Assembly: GCF_028206795.1 (NCBI RefSeq)
Contig: NZ_JAQLFJ010000008.1
Location: 2,619 to 66,618, forward strand
Reading direction: 5' to 3'
From: Collinsella aerofaciens
GTDB lineage: Bacteria > Actinomycetota > Coriobacteriia > Coriobacteriales > Coriobacteriaceae
DNA: 64,000 nucleotides
The notes beneath the pieces are model-generated. The model saw only the letters and a list, made by a program, of their open reading frames with translations, was not told where the DNA came from and did not search any database. Positions 34,432 through 43,892 of the stretch are shown here, in pieces. The position numbers and the translations under genes are program-made. How positions within the stretch are numbered: position 1 is the stretch's first letter; each line of letters begins with the position of its first letter.

Positions 34432-34473
34432 CGAGCGCTTGCTTTGGGGTGGATCTTTCTGGGCGGTTGCCAG

Positions 34474-34521
34474 GGAAGATTCATCCCATTTTTGTGCATC
34501 GAAACGGGTCAAACTTTCCGC
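34474..34521. repeat. Third copy of the GGAAA-CATCCC-TTTCCG hairpin repeat
   Basis: GGAAGATTCATCCCATTTTTG through GAAACGGGTC to CTTTCCGC parallels the unit at 6382-6435 word by word (CATCCCA, TTTTTG, GAAAAACGGGAC, TTTCCG). It is diverged but clearly related. It lies 43 bases after the DUF2207 stop. Confidence 0.6.
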
Positions 34522-34545
34522 TGAGGACCTTCGCGCAAGGGGCAG

Positions 34546-34772
34546 TGGACAAAAAATGCCAAATATGAGTACTGTTGCTGCGTTGGTCACATATGTTTGC
34601 ACATAATAATGGCTCCTAATGAGAGTACTTCTCGTTAGGAGCCTATTTTATTGAACATTTGGGGAGCTACGTCAGCTCGTGCAGCTGGTCGTCATGCCTA
34701 CAAGCATCAAAAATGCCCCAAATCGCTGCTACTAAAAAGGTAACAGTACTCATATTTGATGTTTTTTGACCA
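34546..34772. repeat. Inverted-repeat element with arms containing AAATATGAGTACTGTT (locus A)
   Basis: The left arm 34546-34575 reads GACAAAAAATGCCAAATATG then AGTACTGTT. The right arm 34742-34772 is the reverse complement of a close variant. The 38 bases 34721-34758 are identical to 59104-59141. A terminator hairpin (34611-34643) lies between the arms. Together with the neighbouring repeat it accounts for most of the 410-base gap 34432-34841. Confidence 0.7.
34611..34650 (+). terminator. Terminator inside repeat locus A
   Basis: GGCTCCTAA (34611-34619) pairs with TTAGGAGCC (34635-34643), with further GAGA/TCTC pairing, then TATTTTATT. It could end the DUF2207 transcript. Confidence 0.8.
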
Positions 34773-34841
34773 CAGCTATTTGCAGATCACCAAGGCTACT
34801 CATTGGGGACAGACTTAAATGACTAGGTGTGGCTGCCTGGG

Positions 34842-35483
34842 CTAGGCTGTTAGGTCGAGTTCGTAGAGAAAGCTTTCACGCGGCATGTCGTGACGGCGCT
34901 CTTCGCGGTTGGCGCGGTGCGTGGCCGTGCGCTTAAAGCCGTGCAGCTCGTAGAATTTCCACGAGCAGTTGGAATCGGTATACAGGTGTGCGCTGGTCGC
35001 CCCGCACGAGGACAGATGTGAGATTGCGGCGTCGAGCAGCACCGATCCCACGCCCAGGCCGTGGACGTCAGGGTCGACGGCGAGCAGCGTGACCTCATTG
35101 TCATGCGGCAGTGGGCTTTTCTCGAGCAGGCGGTTGTTGGTTCGAATGGTGGCGCGCACAAACGAGAGATACTCGGCGCACGACTCGGGTTCTAGCTCAC
35201 GCATCTGCGACAGCAGTGTACGCTCAGTATCCATCCAATGTTCCCTGACGGCGGTGCCGGAGCTCTGTCCCGCACGCGCAAGCGAAATGCCGCGCGCCTC
35301 GCCATCTATAACTGCAACCTGCGAAAACGTTGAGGAAGAAAGGCAATAGGCGAGGTCGCACGCGGCTTCGAGGCGGTTGTACTCATCGTTATCCGAGTTG
35401 TTGTGCCAAAGCTGCTGCAAGATCAGCGCGATGGCGTCGAAATCTTCGGTATCAAACGGTCGGTAGAGAACCCGCGAGACCAT
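34842..35483 (-). CDS. GNAT-family N-acetyltransferase
   Basis: This 213-residue protein has the acetyl-CoA motif LLAVDPDVHGLGVGSVLLDAAI (motif A) and, after it, LYTDSNCSWKFYELHGFKRT (motif B). It transfers an acetyl group to an unknown amine. The N-terminal part (RPFDTEDFDAIALILQQLW) is typical of the family. It stands alone and is divergent from purH. Confidence 0.9.
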   Translation of the reverse strand: MVSRVLYRPFDTEDFDAIALILQQLWHNNSDNDEYNRLEAACDLAYCLSSSTFSQVAVIDGEARGISLARAGQSSGTAVREHWMDTERTLLSQMRELEPESCAEYLSFVRATIRTNNRLLEKSPLPHDNEVTLLAVDPDVHGLGVGSVLLDAAISHLSSCGATSAHLYTDSNCSWKFYELHGFKRTATHRANREERRHDMPRESFLYELDLTA

Positions 35484-35748
35484 GGTGCCTCTTTCTATTG
35501 CGGATACATATCGAGCACAGTTCTACCACGCCATTGGCATCTAATTATGGTGCTCCTGTGTTCCATGAACTCACCGTGCCCATCCCCTCCGCGCGCAAAC
35601 TTTTTCTGCACATGCGCCCGTTGCGGGGTGCATCGATGCGCTCGATGCGCTACATTGAATCAGTATTTTCAATGCCGCTGCGCGAGCGCTGCAGATCGAC
35701 GTATCACCGACTCACAGAGCACGGCGGCGTACCAGACAGGAGGACTGC

Positions 35749-37356
35749 ATGGGATCTGATGTGAAGATCGCACGCGCGTTGATCTCGGTTACCGATAAAA
35801 CGGGCGTCGTCGATTTCGCACGGACGCTGGTCGATGACTTTGGCGTCGAGATCATCTCTACGGGCGGCACGGCTCGTGCCATCGAGGACGCGGGCGTTCC
35901 CGTAACCCCCATCGAGGAGTTCACGGGCTATCCCGAGATGATGGACGGCCGCGTTAAGACCCTGCACCCCAAGGTTCACGGCGCGCTGCTGGCCCGCCGC
36001 GATTCCGAGCAGCACATGCAGGAGGCCGCTCAGCACGGCATTAAGCTGATCGACTTGGTCGTTGTCAACCTGTACGAGTTCGAGAAGACCGTCGCCAACC
36101 CCGAGGTCACCTTTGCGGATGCCATCGAGCACATCGACATCGGTGGCCCCTCCATGTTGCGCTCTGCCGCCAAGAACGCCGCGAGCGTTACCGTCATCTC
36201 CGACCCGGCCGACTATGATGCCGTCCTGGCCGAGATGCGCGAGACCGGTGGCTGCACCACGCTTTCCACCCGTCGTCGCCTGCAGGTGAAGGTCTACCAG
36301 ACCACCGCCGCCTACGACACGGCTATCTCCCGTTGGCTTGCCGCCCAGGCAAGCGACGTGGCGGACACCTCTGCCAAGCTCGAGATCTCGCTGGAAAAGG
36401 TCGACGACCTGCGCTATGGCGAGAACCCGCAGCAGAAGGCCACGGTCTATCGCTTTGCCGAGGGCTGCGAGAACACCGCGAGCTCTCAGTTCCCGCTCGT
36501 GGGCTCCGAGCAGATCCAGGGCAAGCCGCTCAGCTACAACAACTATCTGGACGCCGATGCCGCTTGGAACCTGGTCCGCGAGTTCGACGAGCCGGCCTGC
36601 GTGATCCTCAAGCATCAGAACCCCTGCGGTTCCGCCGTTGCCGAGGACATCACGGCCGCCTACGACCGCGCCTTCGCCTGCGATCCCAAGAGCGCCTTCG
36701 GCGGCATCATCGCCTGCAACCGCGAGGTTCCCTTTGAGCTGGTTGAGCACTTTGCCGATCAGAACAAGCAGTTCGTCGAGGTCATCATCGCCCCGAGCTA
36801 CACCGATGAGGCGCTCGAGCGCATGGCCAAGCGCCCCAACCTGCGCGTGCTGGCTACCGGCGGCGTGGACCACGGTGCCCATGTGGAGCTGCGCTCCATC
36901 GACGGCGGCATGCTGGTGCAGGAAGTCGACCACGTGACCGAGGACCCCGCGACCTTTACGTTCCCCACCGACCGTAAGCCCACCGACGCCGAGATGGCCG
37001 AGCTCGAGTTTGCCTGGAAGGTCTGCAAGGGCGTCAAGTCCAACGCCATCCTGGTCTCCAAGGGTAAGGCCGGCATTGGCATGGGCCCCGGTCAGCCCAA
37101 CCGCGTGGATTCCGCGTTGCTGGCCTGCGAGCGTGCTGAGGACTTCTGCGAGCGCGAGGGCGTGGAGAAGGGCGGCTTTGCCTGTGCAAGCGACGCGTTC
37201 TTCCCGTTCCGCGACAACGTCGACGTGCTTGCCGCGCACGGCGTGACCTGCATCATCCAGCCCGGCGGCTCCAAGCGCGATGACGAGAGCATCCAGGCCT
37301 GCAACGAGCATGGTATTGCGATGGTCTTCACCGGAGCCAGGCATTTTAGGCACTAA
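35749..37356 (+). CDS. purH: Bifunctional AICAR formyltransferase/IMP cyclohydrolase
   Basis: This 535-residue enzyme does the last two steps of IMP synthesis. Residues about 1-130 form the MGS-like cyclohydrolase ([61 protein letters not shown]). The rest is the AICAR transformylase ([69 protein letters not shown]). It also consumes AICAR from HisF. AGGAGG lies before the ATG. It is single, followed by the palindromic repeat shared with hisF. Confidence 0.98.
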   Translation: MGSDVKIARALISVTDKTGVVDFARTLVDDFGVEIISTGGTARAIEDAGVPVTPIEEFTGYPEMMDGRVKTLHPKVHGALLARRDSEQHMQEAAQHGIKLIDLVVVNLYEFEKTVANPEVTFADAIEHIDIGGPSMLRSAAKNAASVTVISDPADYDAVLAEMRETGGCTTLSTRRRLQVKVYQTTAAYDTAISRWLAAQASDVADTSAKLEISLEKVDDLRYGENPQQKATVYRFAEGCENTASSQFPLVGSEQIQGKPLSYNNYLDADAAWNLVREFDEPACVILKHQNPCGSAVAEDITAAYDRAFACDPKSAFGGIIACNREVPFELVEHFADQNKQFVEVIIAPSYTDEALERMAKRPNLRVLATGGVDHGAHVELRSIDGGMLVQEVDHVTEDPATFTFPTDRKPTDAEMAELEFAWKVCKGVKSNAILVSKGKAGIGMGPGQPNRVDSALLACERAEDFCEREGVEKGGFACASDAFFPFRDNVDVLAAHGVTCIIQPGGSKRDDESIQACNEHGIAMVFTGARHFRH

Positions 37357-37394
37357 TATCGTTACGCGGTTTTACCAAACCGCGTAACTGCTCG

Positions 37395-37497
37395 ACGCTG
37401 CGCCGGCCCCAAGCACCCCATCTCGCCGCTCAAACCGTCGCTCGCGTACAAGAAGTACGCGTCGCTCCTCTTTCGTGGCGACCTGGGGCACTTGGAG
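37395..37497. repeat. Dispersed palindromic repeat after purH (copy 2)
   Basis: The core 37425-37491 matches 13903-13968 after hisF. The unit folds around CGCGTAC/GTACGCG, with outer pairing of AAGCACCCCA against TGGGGCACTT. It begins 38 bases after the purH stop. A T-run hairpin (GCGCCGG..GGCGCGGGCGG near 37566-37590, then TTTTTT) lies further on and may end the transcript. Confidence 0.7.
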
Positions 37498-37634
37498 CCG
37501 GCTCGCTGGCTTATGCTCCACCAGTGGCCTTGGCTTGCTCCGAACGAAGGCTATCTATTGCCGTCTGCGCCGGTTGGCGCGGGCGGTTTTTTTGGGTATA
37601 ACGGTGCGGTGTATGTTTTTGAGAAAGGTTAGAT

Positions 37635-38345
37635 ATGGCCGTTGTGGATGATGCCGAGCTGTTTGGCAATGCCGAGGATCAGCGTGCGTACGAGGACTTT
37701 TGCGCCAATCAGGAGGCGGTCGAGAAGTTTACGCTCGACAAGCCCGCGCTTGTCTGCCGTTGGCGCATGTCCAACAAAAAGGTGCCCATGCTCAACCGCC
37801 ACATCCGCGCGCTGTCCGAGCGTCTGGTGCAGGGCGAGCCACTTACCCATAACATGCTCAGCTGGGCCAAGCAGCACGTTGAGTGGTCGCTAGCCGAGGG
37901 CGACTATACTGCGCACGACGGCGTGCTCATGCTGGTGATCGACATCAACGGCAACGCCGCCATGACAGTGGGGGAGTACGAGCCGCTCGCCGATACGTCA
38001 GCCAAGGCGCTGCGTGCCCGCTCTGCCGAGGCCCGTTCCGAGGCCGACGAAACCGGCGTGGCGCCCGAGCTGCTTGCTGCCGTCAACGACGGCGAGCTGG
38101 CCTTTGTGGCGCCGGCGGACGAGTGCCTGTGCGGCACGGCGACGCTCATCGAACAGCTGGCCCAGACCAAGGACATCCCGGTCGCGCGCGTAGATATTCC
38201 CGCGCAGCTTAAGGGCGCGCTGTTCCTGGTGAGCGACGAGCACGGCGTGGTCCCCGCAACCGAGACGGACGCCGCCGAGGCCGACGCCGCCACGGTCGCC
38301 TTCTTCGCCGATGGCTACGAAAAGCTCCGTGCCCGCCGTTCCTAA
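37635..38345 (+). CDS. Conserved-looking hypothetical cytoplasmic protein
   Basis: This 236-residue soluble acidic protein has no membrane segment. Segments such as WRMSNKKVPMLNRHIRALSERLVQ, HDGVLMLVIDINGNAAM and an Ala/Glu-rich tail show normal protein composition, and GAGAAAGG precedes the ATG, so it is probably real. No known family or catalytic motif was recognised. It stands alone between purH and a convergent regulator gene. Confidence 0.7.
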   Translation: MAVVDDAELFGNAEDQRAYEDFCANQEAVEKFTLDKPALVCRWRMSNKKVPMLNRHIRALSERLVQGEPLTHNMLSWAKQHVEWSLAEGDYTAHDGVLMLVIDINGNAAMTVGEYEPLADTSAKALRARSAEARSEADETGVAPELLAAVNDGELAFVAPADECLCGTATLIEQLAQTKDIPVARVDIPAQLKGALFLVSDEHGVVPATETDAAEADAATVAFFADGYEKLRARRS

Positions 38346-38363
38346 CCTCAAGGTGGGGTGGGC

Positions 38364-39551
38364 TTACTGAAGCGAGCGAGCGCGTTCGATGGCGTAGGCG
38401 AGCGACAGCTGCTCCATCTCCGGGGCGCATTTGTAGCTCAGTCCGGTGAGAGCCGTCACCTTATCGAGGCGATATCGAATCGTGTTCGGGTGCTGGCCAG
38501 TCTGCTTGGCGGTTCGCTCGATACGTCGGTCGTTCTCGATGAATGCGGCGAGCGTGGATTCCAGCTCGCTGCCATGCTCACTGTCGTGCTCGCGTATCGG
38601 CGAGAGAATCGCCTCCGAGAACGATCGCATCTCCGGGGTTTCCGCAAAAGGCATCACGGTTCTCAGGATGCCGAGCTGCGTATAGCGGACGGGACCCTCG
38701 GCTCGTTGACAAGATAGGCGCTGTGCGTAAATCGCCTGCGAGATCGCCTGCGCCACCGCCTCGTCTCCAAACAGAATATCGCTGATGCCAAGCCCTTCCG
38801 CTCCGCCATCGATGCCGCTAGCCTCGATGAGCTCCGTGAGCGCCTGCACGATTCGCTCCACATCGAGCGTCTGCTCCGAGTCGCTTGTCGCTACGAATAA
38901 CAGACCTCCGTCATAGGGTGCCAGCATGTTGTGGCATCCGGCGAGGGTCGATTTTGCACAGAGACGTTCGATTTGCAAAAACGTACGCGGGTCGAGGGGC
39001 TCTGCAAACGATGTGAACAGGGCGACCGCTTCGTCCAGAAATGACGGGTTGAGGCCTCGGATGCGTCGGCAGATGGACTCGGGCGATACGTCTGTCCTCA
39101 GGGCATCGATCTCGCGCTGTGCGAAGTCGATGGACGCGAGCTGCTCGATATGCCGTTTGACCTCATAGATGACGCTGTCAAAGAACAGTGAGTCGTCGGT
39201 CGTGAGAAAGACCGGGTAGTGCCGCGCGTTGGCGTAGCGGATGGCTTGGTCGGGAATCGGGATGTGCAGGACGTTTTTGATGATGAGACCGCTCGTTCCC
39301 TTGGCGACGAGGTATTTCACGGCTTCAGTGATGAGGTACGGGTCGTCCTTCGCATAGAGGAAGGTGCTGAGGACGATCTCGTCTGAGCTGAAGTTGACGC
39401 GCTGGTACTTGTTCTTGAGGCCGGGCATGAGTTCATAATCGAGGATCCCAACGCCGGAGACGGCACGCGAGATGCCATCGCTGCCGGCGATTAGACGGAC
39501 CGACCCCTCATATTCCCGTGAGAAGTCCGAGACGGTGTATAGCATCAACAT
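38364..39551 (-). CDS. PucR-family transcriptional regulator
   Basis: This 395-residue protein has an N-terminal PucR ligand-domain-like region (about 1-120, DGISRAVSGVGILDYELMPG, KGTSGLIIKNV, YPVFLTTDDSLFFDSVIYEV) and a C-terminal PucR HTH (about 335-390) with AFIENDRRIERTAKQTGQHPNTIRYRLDKVTALTGL. PucR-like proteins control catabolism of purines, amino acids or amines. It is divergent from the cyclodeaminase-like gene, with 211 bases between, and probably controls it. The start at 39551 has AGGG upstream; 39545 is also possible. Confidence 0.88.
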   Translation of the reverse strand: MLMLYTVSDFSREYEGSVRLIAGSDGISRAVSGVGILDYELMPGLKNKYQRVNFSSDEIVLSTFLYAKDDPYLITEAVKYLVAKGTSGLIIKNVLHIPIPDQAIRYANARHYPVFLTTDDSLFFDSVIYEVKRHIEQLASIDFAQREIDALRTDVSPESICRRIRGLNPSFLDEAVALFTSFAEPLDPRTFLQIERLCAKSTLAGCHNMLAPYDGGLLFVATSDSEQTLDVERIVQALTELIEASGIDGGAEGLGISDILFGDEAVAQAISQAIYAQRLSCQRAEGPVRYTQLGILRTVMPFAETPEMRSFSEAILSPIREHDSEHGSELESTLAAFIENDRRIERTAKQTGQHPNTIRYRLDKVTALTGLSYKCAPEMEQLSLAYAIERARSLQ

Positions 39552-39762
39552 CACCCTGTAAATCACTACAATAAATACCGGCATAAAAAGGATAATCGCA
39601 CATCCGTATGCCGTTGATGCGAGAAATAGTTCAAATATATGCTGATGGAACGAAAAATCAGATTGAGAATCGTTGTAGATTCCAACAAGAAATGATCCTT
39701 GGCGGCATCGTTACTAAACCGTACAGTGAAGCAACGTAAAGCTTTCGCTGAAAGGAGCGATG

Positions 39763-40794
39763 ATGGGGCAGATGGTGGTGCTTTCGGCCGAGGAAGTTTC
39801 CAAGGTGCTGACGATCGAGGATGCAATCGCTGCCGTGGAGGAGGCATATCGCCAGAAGGCAACGGGCAAGGGTGTTGCGTGGCCGATGGTATACGAGCAG
39901 TTCGAACCCGGCGTGGCCGATATGGATATCCGCTCGGGCGAGTTGGCGGGGAGCGGCCTCTTCGGCCTGAAGCTCACTGCTTGGTTCTCTCAGAATCCCA
40001 AAAAGGGGCTCCCCGAGATCTTTGGCACTACGCTGCTGTGCGACAACGCGACGGGCGAGCCGTTGGCGCTGCTCAATGCCTCCGCCGTCACTGGACTTCG
40101 CACCGGTGCTGCCGCTGCGCTCGGCGCCAAGTGGCTGGCTCGGGCGGATGCGTCCAAACTGCTTGTTGCGGGTGCCGGCCACATGAGCACCTATATGGTG
40201 GCGGGCGTGCTCGCCGCCTGTCCCAAAGTGAGCGAGGTCAAGGTGTGGGAGCCGGTTTCCGATGCCGCGCCCGAGGCTCGCGTCGAGCGCATACGAGACG
40301 AGCTCGCCCATATCTTGGGCGCTTGCGAGCATGCTCGCGAGGCATCCACCTATTCCATCGAGGCGACGGCCGACGGCCAAGGCGCCGCGGCAGAGGCCGA
40401 CATCATCGTGACGATCACGCCTGCGACCAAGCCTATCATCCCCGATGCATGGGTGCGCCCCGGTGCGCATATCTCCTGCGTCGGTGCCGACATGCCCGGC
40501 AAGCAGGAGCTCGCCTCGGCGCTTGTCGCCCGTGCCGCTGTTTACGTCGACGACCGCGAGCAATCGGTCGCGTCCGGCGAGCTGGAGATTCCGGTTGCCG
40601 AGGGTGCCATCACACCCGAGGACATCAAAGCGGAGCTCGGCGAAGTCATCGCCGGCACGGCTACGGGGCGTTCGGATGACGAGCAGGTGACGGTGTTCGA
40701 TACGTCGGGCATCGCCGTTCAAGACCTTTCGGCATCGAAAATTGCCTACGACCGCGCCGTCGAGGCGGGGCTGGGCACCGTGGTGGAACTGTAA
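39763..40794 (+). CDS. Ornithine cyclodeaminase/mu-crystallin family protein
   Basis: This 343-residue protein has the NAD(P)-binding Rossmann motif LVAGAGHMSTYMVAGVLA, the family text LNASAVTGLRTGAAAALGAKWLA and DIIVTITPATKPIIPDAWVRPGAHISCVGAD. Members include ornithine cyclodeaminase, alanine dehydrogenase and ketimine reductase. It is followed 24 bases later by an aminotransferase, so a two-step route for an amino acid is likely. AAAGGAG fits the ATG at 39763 better than the ATG at 39760. Confidence 0.88.
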   Translation: MGQMVVLSAEEVSKVLTIEDAIAAVEEAYRQKATGKGVAWPMVYEQFEPGVADMDIRSGELAGSGLFGLKLTAWFSQNPKKGLPEIFGTTLLCDNATGEPLALLNASAVTGLRTGAAAALGAKWLARADASKLLVAGAGHMSTYMVAGVLAACPKVSEVKVWEPVSDAAPEARVERIRDELAHILGACEHAREASTYSIEATADGQGAAAEADIIVTITPATKPIIPDAWVRPGAHISCVGADMPGKQELASALVARAAVYVDDREQSVASGELEIPVAEGAITPEDIKAELGEVIAGTATGRSDDEQVTVFDTSGIAVQDLSASKIAYDRAVEAGLGTVVEL

Positions 40795-40818
40795 GAAAGT
40801 CAAGGAAAGGAAACGACA

Positions 40819-41949
40819 ATGCAGATCAAGGATTTCGCCGTCGAGCAGTGGATGAACGAGTGGGAGACCAAGTGCACCCACAACGTTGCGGAGACGTGCG
40901 TCTACTCCCTCACGCTCGACCAGCTGTTCGAGCTTACGAACACCGACAAGAAGGCGTGGCTCGATAGCCTGTGCTCGCGCCGATTCACCTACGGAGACAT
41001 CGAGGGACAGCCCGGCTTCCTCGAGGGGGTCGCGCGTCTCTATAAGACGGTCGAGCCCGGGCATATCGTGCCCACGCACGGCGCGACCGGCGCCAACTCC
41101 CTGGTTATTTCCACGCTCGTCGAACCGGGCGATCATGTAGTCTCCGTCAAGCCCACCTACCAGCAGCTTTATTCGATTCCCGAGATGTGCGGTGCGAAGG
41201 TCGATATCCTTCAGCTCGATCGCAAGAACGGTTACCACGTCGACGTCGACGCACTCGATGCCTTGGTGACCGACGATACCAAGCTCATCTGCATCAATAA
41301 CCCGGACAACCCCACGGGCGCCCTGCTCGACGCCGATACGCTCAAGGCGATTGTCGAGGTCGCACGCAAACACGACGCGTGGCTGCTCTGCGACGAGGTC
41401 TACCGTCTGCTTACTCAGACGGATGAGTACGCCGAGTCCGTGGTCGACCTGTACGACAAGGCCGTCGCCACCGCATCCATGTCCAAGGTCTGGTCGTTCG
41501 CCGGCCTGCGTCTGGGCTGGGCGGTCACCAAGAGCCCGGAGCTCCGTCGCGCGCTGCTCTCGCATCGCGACTACAACCTGATTTCCGCCGGCATATTCAG
41601 CGAGTCGGTGGCGGAGCTGATTCTGGGCAACGCTTCCGTGATCCTTGAGCGCAGCCGTCGCATCGTCCGTCAGAACCTTGCTGTTCTGGAGAAGTGGGTC
41701 GAGAGCGAGCCGCACCTGTCGTTCGTCAAGCCCGAGGCGGGTAGCACCGCGCTCGTGTATTACGACTACGACATTGACTCCAGGACGTTCTGCACCGACA
41801 TGATTAAGAAGTCCGGCGCGCTCGTCACCCCGGGCGATTGCTTCGAGGAACCCAAGAGCATGCGCATCGGCTATGCATACTCCGACAACACCGATGACCT
41901 GCAGAAGGGCCTGGATGCCATTTCGGCGTACATGCGTACGCTCGAGTAG
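40819..41949 (+). CDS. Class I/II pyridoxal-phosphate aminotransferase
   Basis: This 376-residue fold-type I enzyme has HGATGANSLVISTLVEPGD, CINNPDNPTGALLD, LLCDEVYRLL and the PLP lysine in ATASMSKVWSFAGLRLGW. It begins QIKDFAVEQWMNEWETKCTHN, an N-terminal segment shared by a subgroup of aminotransferases acting on unusual amino acids. AAAGGAAA precedes the ATG. It forms an operon with the cyclodeaminase-like gene under the PucR regulator. The substrate is unknown. Confidence 0.9.
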   Translation: MQIKDFAVEQWMNEWETKCTHNVAETCVYSLTLDQLFELTNTDKKAWLDSLCSRRFTYGDIEGQPGFLEGVARLYKTVEPGHIVPTHGATGANSLVISTLVEPGDHVVSVKPTYQQLYSIPEMCGAKVDILQLDRKNGYHVDVDALDALVTDDTKLICINNPDNPTGALLDADTLKAIVEVARKHDAWLLCDEVYRLLTQTDEYAESVVDLYDKAVATASMSKVWSFAGLRLGWAVTKSPELRRALLSHRDYNLISAGIFSESVAELILGNASVILERSRRIVRQNLAVLEKWVESEPHLSFVKPEAGSTALVYYDYDIDSRTFCTDMIKKSGALVTPGDCFEEPKSMRIGYAYSDNTDDLQKGLDAISAYMRTLE

Positions 41950-41969
41950 AGGCTCGAGGCCGAAGTGAT

Positions 41970-41999
41970 GGGGCCGATCGGTTTAGGACCGAGGGCCCC
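41970..41999 (+). terminator. Terminator-like hairpin after the aminotransferase
   Basis: GGGGCC pairs with GGCCCC and TCGGT with ACCGA around TTAGG. A pyrimidine-rich tail ACTCTCTCTC follows, not a pure T run. Confidence 0.6.
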
Positions 42000-42040
42000 T
42001 ACTCTCTCTCAAGGCTACCGAACACTATTGTCACATTAGA

Positions 42041-42076
42041 TGCCCACGGGGTCGCATCGCTGCGACGCCGTGGGCA
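42041..42076 (+). promoter_or_regulatory. Long leader hairpin before the BceRS-like pair
   Basis: TGCCCACGG.GTCGCA pairs with TGCGAC.CCGTGGGCA around a four-base loop, 42 bases before the response-regulator ATG. It could be a leader structure, or the end of the previous transcript. Confidence 0.45.
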
Positions 42077-42118
42077 TAATGGTGTGGAAAGTGCAAGTTA
42101 CGAGAAACGGGAGGACAC

Positions 42119-42790
42119 ATGGCGCTGATTTATGTCGTTGATGACGACGAGCCCATTCGTCGCGAGCTTGTCGATATCCTTGCCCGTGCCGGTTTTGAGG
42201 TCGAGGCCTGCGAATCGTTCGAGCACGTCTCGCGCGATATTCTCGCTGCCGCGCCCGATCTGGTACTGCTCGACCTCACGCTTCCTGTCAAAGACGGCCA
42301 ACACATCTGCCACGAAGTCCGTCGCGAATCCGAGGTCCCCATCATCGTCCTCACTTCGCGCACGACCGAGATTGACGAGGTCATGGCCATGACGCTCGGC
42401 GCGGACGATTTTATTTCCAAGCCCTATAGCGCGCGCGTGCTCGTGGCGCGCATCAACGCGCTGCTGCGTCGCACCGCGGCGGCAGGCGAGCGCAGCACGC
42501 TCGTCCACAAGGGATTGGAGCTCGACCTCGCCCGCTCCATGGTCACCAACACGCAAACCGGCACTAGCACTGAGCTCACCAAAAACGAGCTGCGTATCCT
42601 CTCGCTGCTTCTGAGCCGCGCGGGCAAGATCGTCTCGCGCTCGGCCATCATGCAAGACCTGTGGGATTCCGATGCCTTCGTGGACGACAACACGCTCACC
42701 GTCAACATCAACCGCCTGCGCACCACGCTCGACAAGATCGGCGTCAAGGGGTATCTGACCACGCATCGCGGCCAGGGCTATTCGGTCTAG
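42119..42790 (+). CDS. OmpR-family response regulator (BceR-like)
   Basis: This 223-residue protein has a receiver domain with VVDDDEP and Asp52 (LVLLDLTLPVKDG), the KPY lysine block and a winged-helix C-terminus (LTKNELRILSLLLSRAGKIVSRS, DDNTLTVNINRLRTTLDKIG, HRGQGY). The final block is that of BceR/VraR-type regulators that respond to peptide antibiotics. GGGAGGA precedes the ATG. It is paired with the kinase gene ten bases later. Confidence 0.95.
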   Translation: MALIYVVDDDEPIRRELVDILARAGFEVEACESFEHVSRDILAAAPDLVLLDLTLPVKDGQHICHEVRRESEVPIIVLTSRTTEIDEVMAMTLGADDFISKPYSARVLVARINALLRRTAAAGERSTLVHKGLELDLARSMVTNTQTGTSTELTKNELRILSLLLSRAGKIVSRSAIMQDLWDSDAFVDDNTLTVNINRLRTTLDKIGVKGYLTTHRGQGYSV

Positions 42791-42799
42791 GTGCCAGCT

Positions 42800-43843
42800 A
42801 TGTCGTTTGGCAAGTTCTTTAAAGATGCGCTGTTGCCCGTCGCCGTGTGGACGTGCGGCGTGCTGCTGAGCTGCTTTGTGCTGACGGTTGCCGGCGCACC
42901 CGTTTCTATCGTGGTCGTGGCGGTTGGCGTGTCCTTTATCTTCGGTATGCTCGGCATCGTGATCGAGTACACTCGCCGTCGCCGTTTTCTGCGTCAGTTG
43001 GAGCGCGCGGCAGAGGAGCTCGAGAGTCCCGCATGGGTCCAGGAGATGGTGCAATGCCCGACCTATGCCGAGGGCGAGCTCGAGTACGAGGTCTTGCGCC
43101 GGGTGGGCAAGGCGGCATGCGACGAGGTTGCCGAAGGCCGGCGTCAGACCGATGACTATCGCGACTATATCGAGAGCTGGGTCCACGAGGCCAAGCTGCC
43201 CCTGGCGGCGGCCCATCTGATTTTGGAAAACCTGGATGGCAGCGAAGACGACCTGTCGCGTGTGGATGACCTGGGTCGCGAGCTGGCTCGCGTGGAGCGC
43301 TATATCGACCAGGCACTGTACTACGCGCGCTCGGAAGTCGTGGAGCGCGACTACCTGATTCGTCGCTGGAATCTCAAGACCTTGGTGACGGGCGCGATTA
43401 AAGCCAACGCGCGCGAGCTTATCGCGGCGCACGTGGCTCCGGTGTGCGAGAACCTCGACTTTGAGGTCTTTACCGACGAGAAGTGGCTCGAGTTTATTCT
43501 AGGCCAGCTTATTCAGAACAGCATCAAATATGCGCGCGAGGACGGCGCAAAGATCGTGTTTTCGGGCGCGTTGCTGGACGAGGGCCTGGCGAGCGAACGC
43601 ATCGAGCTTACCGTCGCGGACAACGGCTGCGGCGTGAGCGCGGCCGACCTGCCGCGCGTGTTCGAGAAAGGTTTTACCGGCGACAACGGCCGCACCACCA
43701 AGCGCGCAACGGGCATCGGCCTCTACCTGGTGGCGCGTCTGTGCTCCAAGATGGGCATCGACGTCACCGCAGCATCCGACTCCGGCGAAGGCTTTGTCGT
43801 AACGTTTTCCTTCTCAACGAATAAGTTTCAATATTTCGAGTAA
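42800..43843 (+). CDS. Sensor histidine kinase (BceS-like, intramembrane-sensing type)
   Basis: This 347-residue kinase has two close membrane helices (about 10-30 and 36-58) with almost no external loop. The H box is WVHEAKLPLAAAHLIL rather than the usual HELRTP, the N box LGQLIQNSIKYAR, and the G boxes ADNGCGVS and GIGLYLVARL. This matches BceS-type kinases that sense through an ABC transporter. No such transporter is encoded within reach. GTG 42791 and ATG 42800 are both possible starts. Confidence 0.92.
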   Translation: MSFGKFFKDALLPVAVWTCGVLLSCFVLTVAGAPVSIVVVAVGVSFIFGMLGIVIEYTRRRRFLRQLERAAEELESPAWVQEMVQCPTYAEGELEYEVLRRVGKAACDEVAEGRRQTDDYRDYIESWVHEAKLPLAAAHLILENLDGSEDDLSRVDDLGRELARVERYIDQALYYARSEVVERDYLIRRWNLKTLVTGAIKANARELIAAHVAPVCENLDFEVFTDEKWLEFILGQLIQNSIKYAREDGAKIVFSGALLDEGLASERIELTVADNGCGVSAADLPRVFEKGFTGDNGRTTKRATGIGLYLVARLCSKMGIDVTAASDSGEGFVVTFSFSTNKFQYFE

Positions 43844-43892
43844 CGCATGCGGCAGACGTCCGCCCAAACAAAAACGTGCAGCCCAAACAAAA

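Noticed and set aside
35484..35748. Purine-type riboswitch before purH
   Set aside because: I looked for the guanine, PreQ1 and ZTP aptamer cores and found none. The stretch shows no terminator or antiterminator pair.
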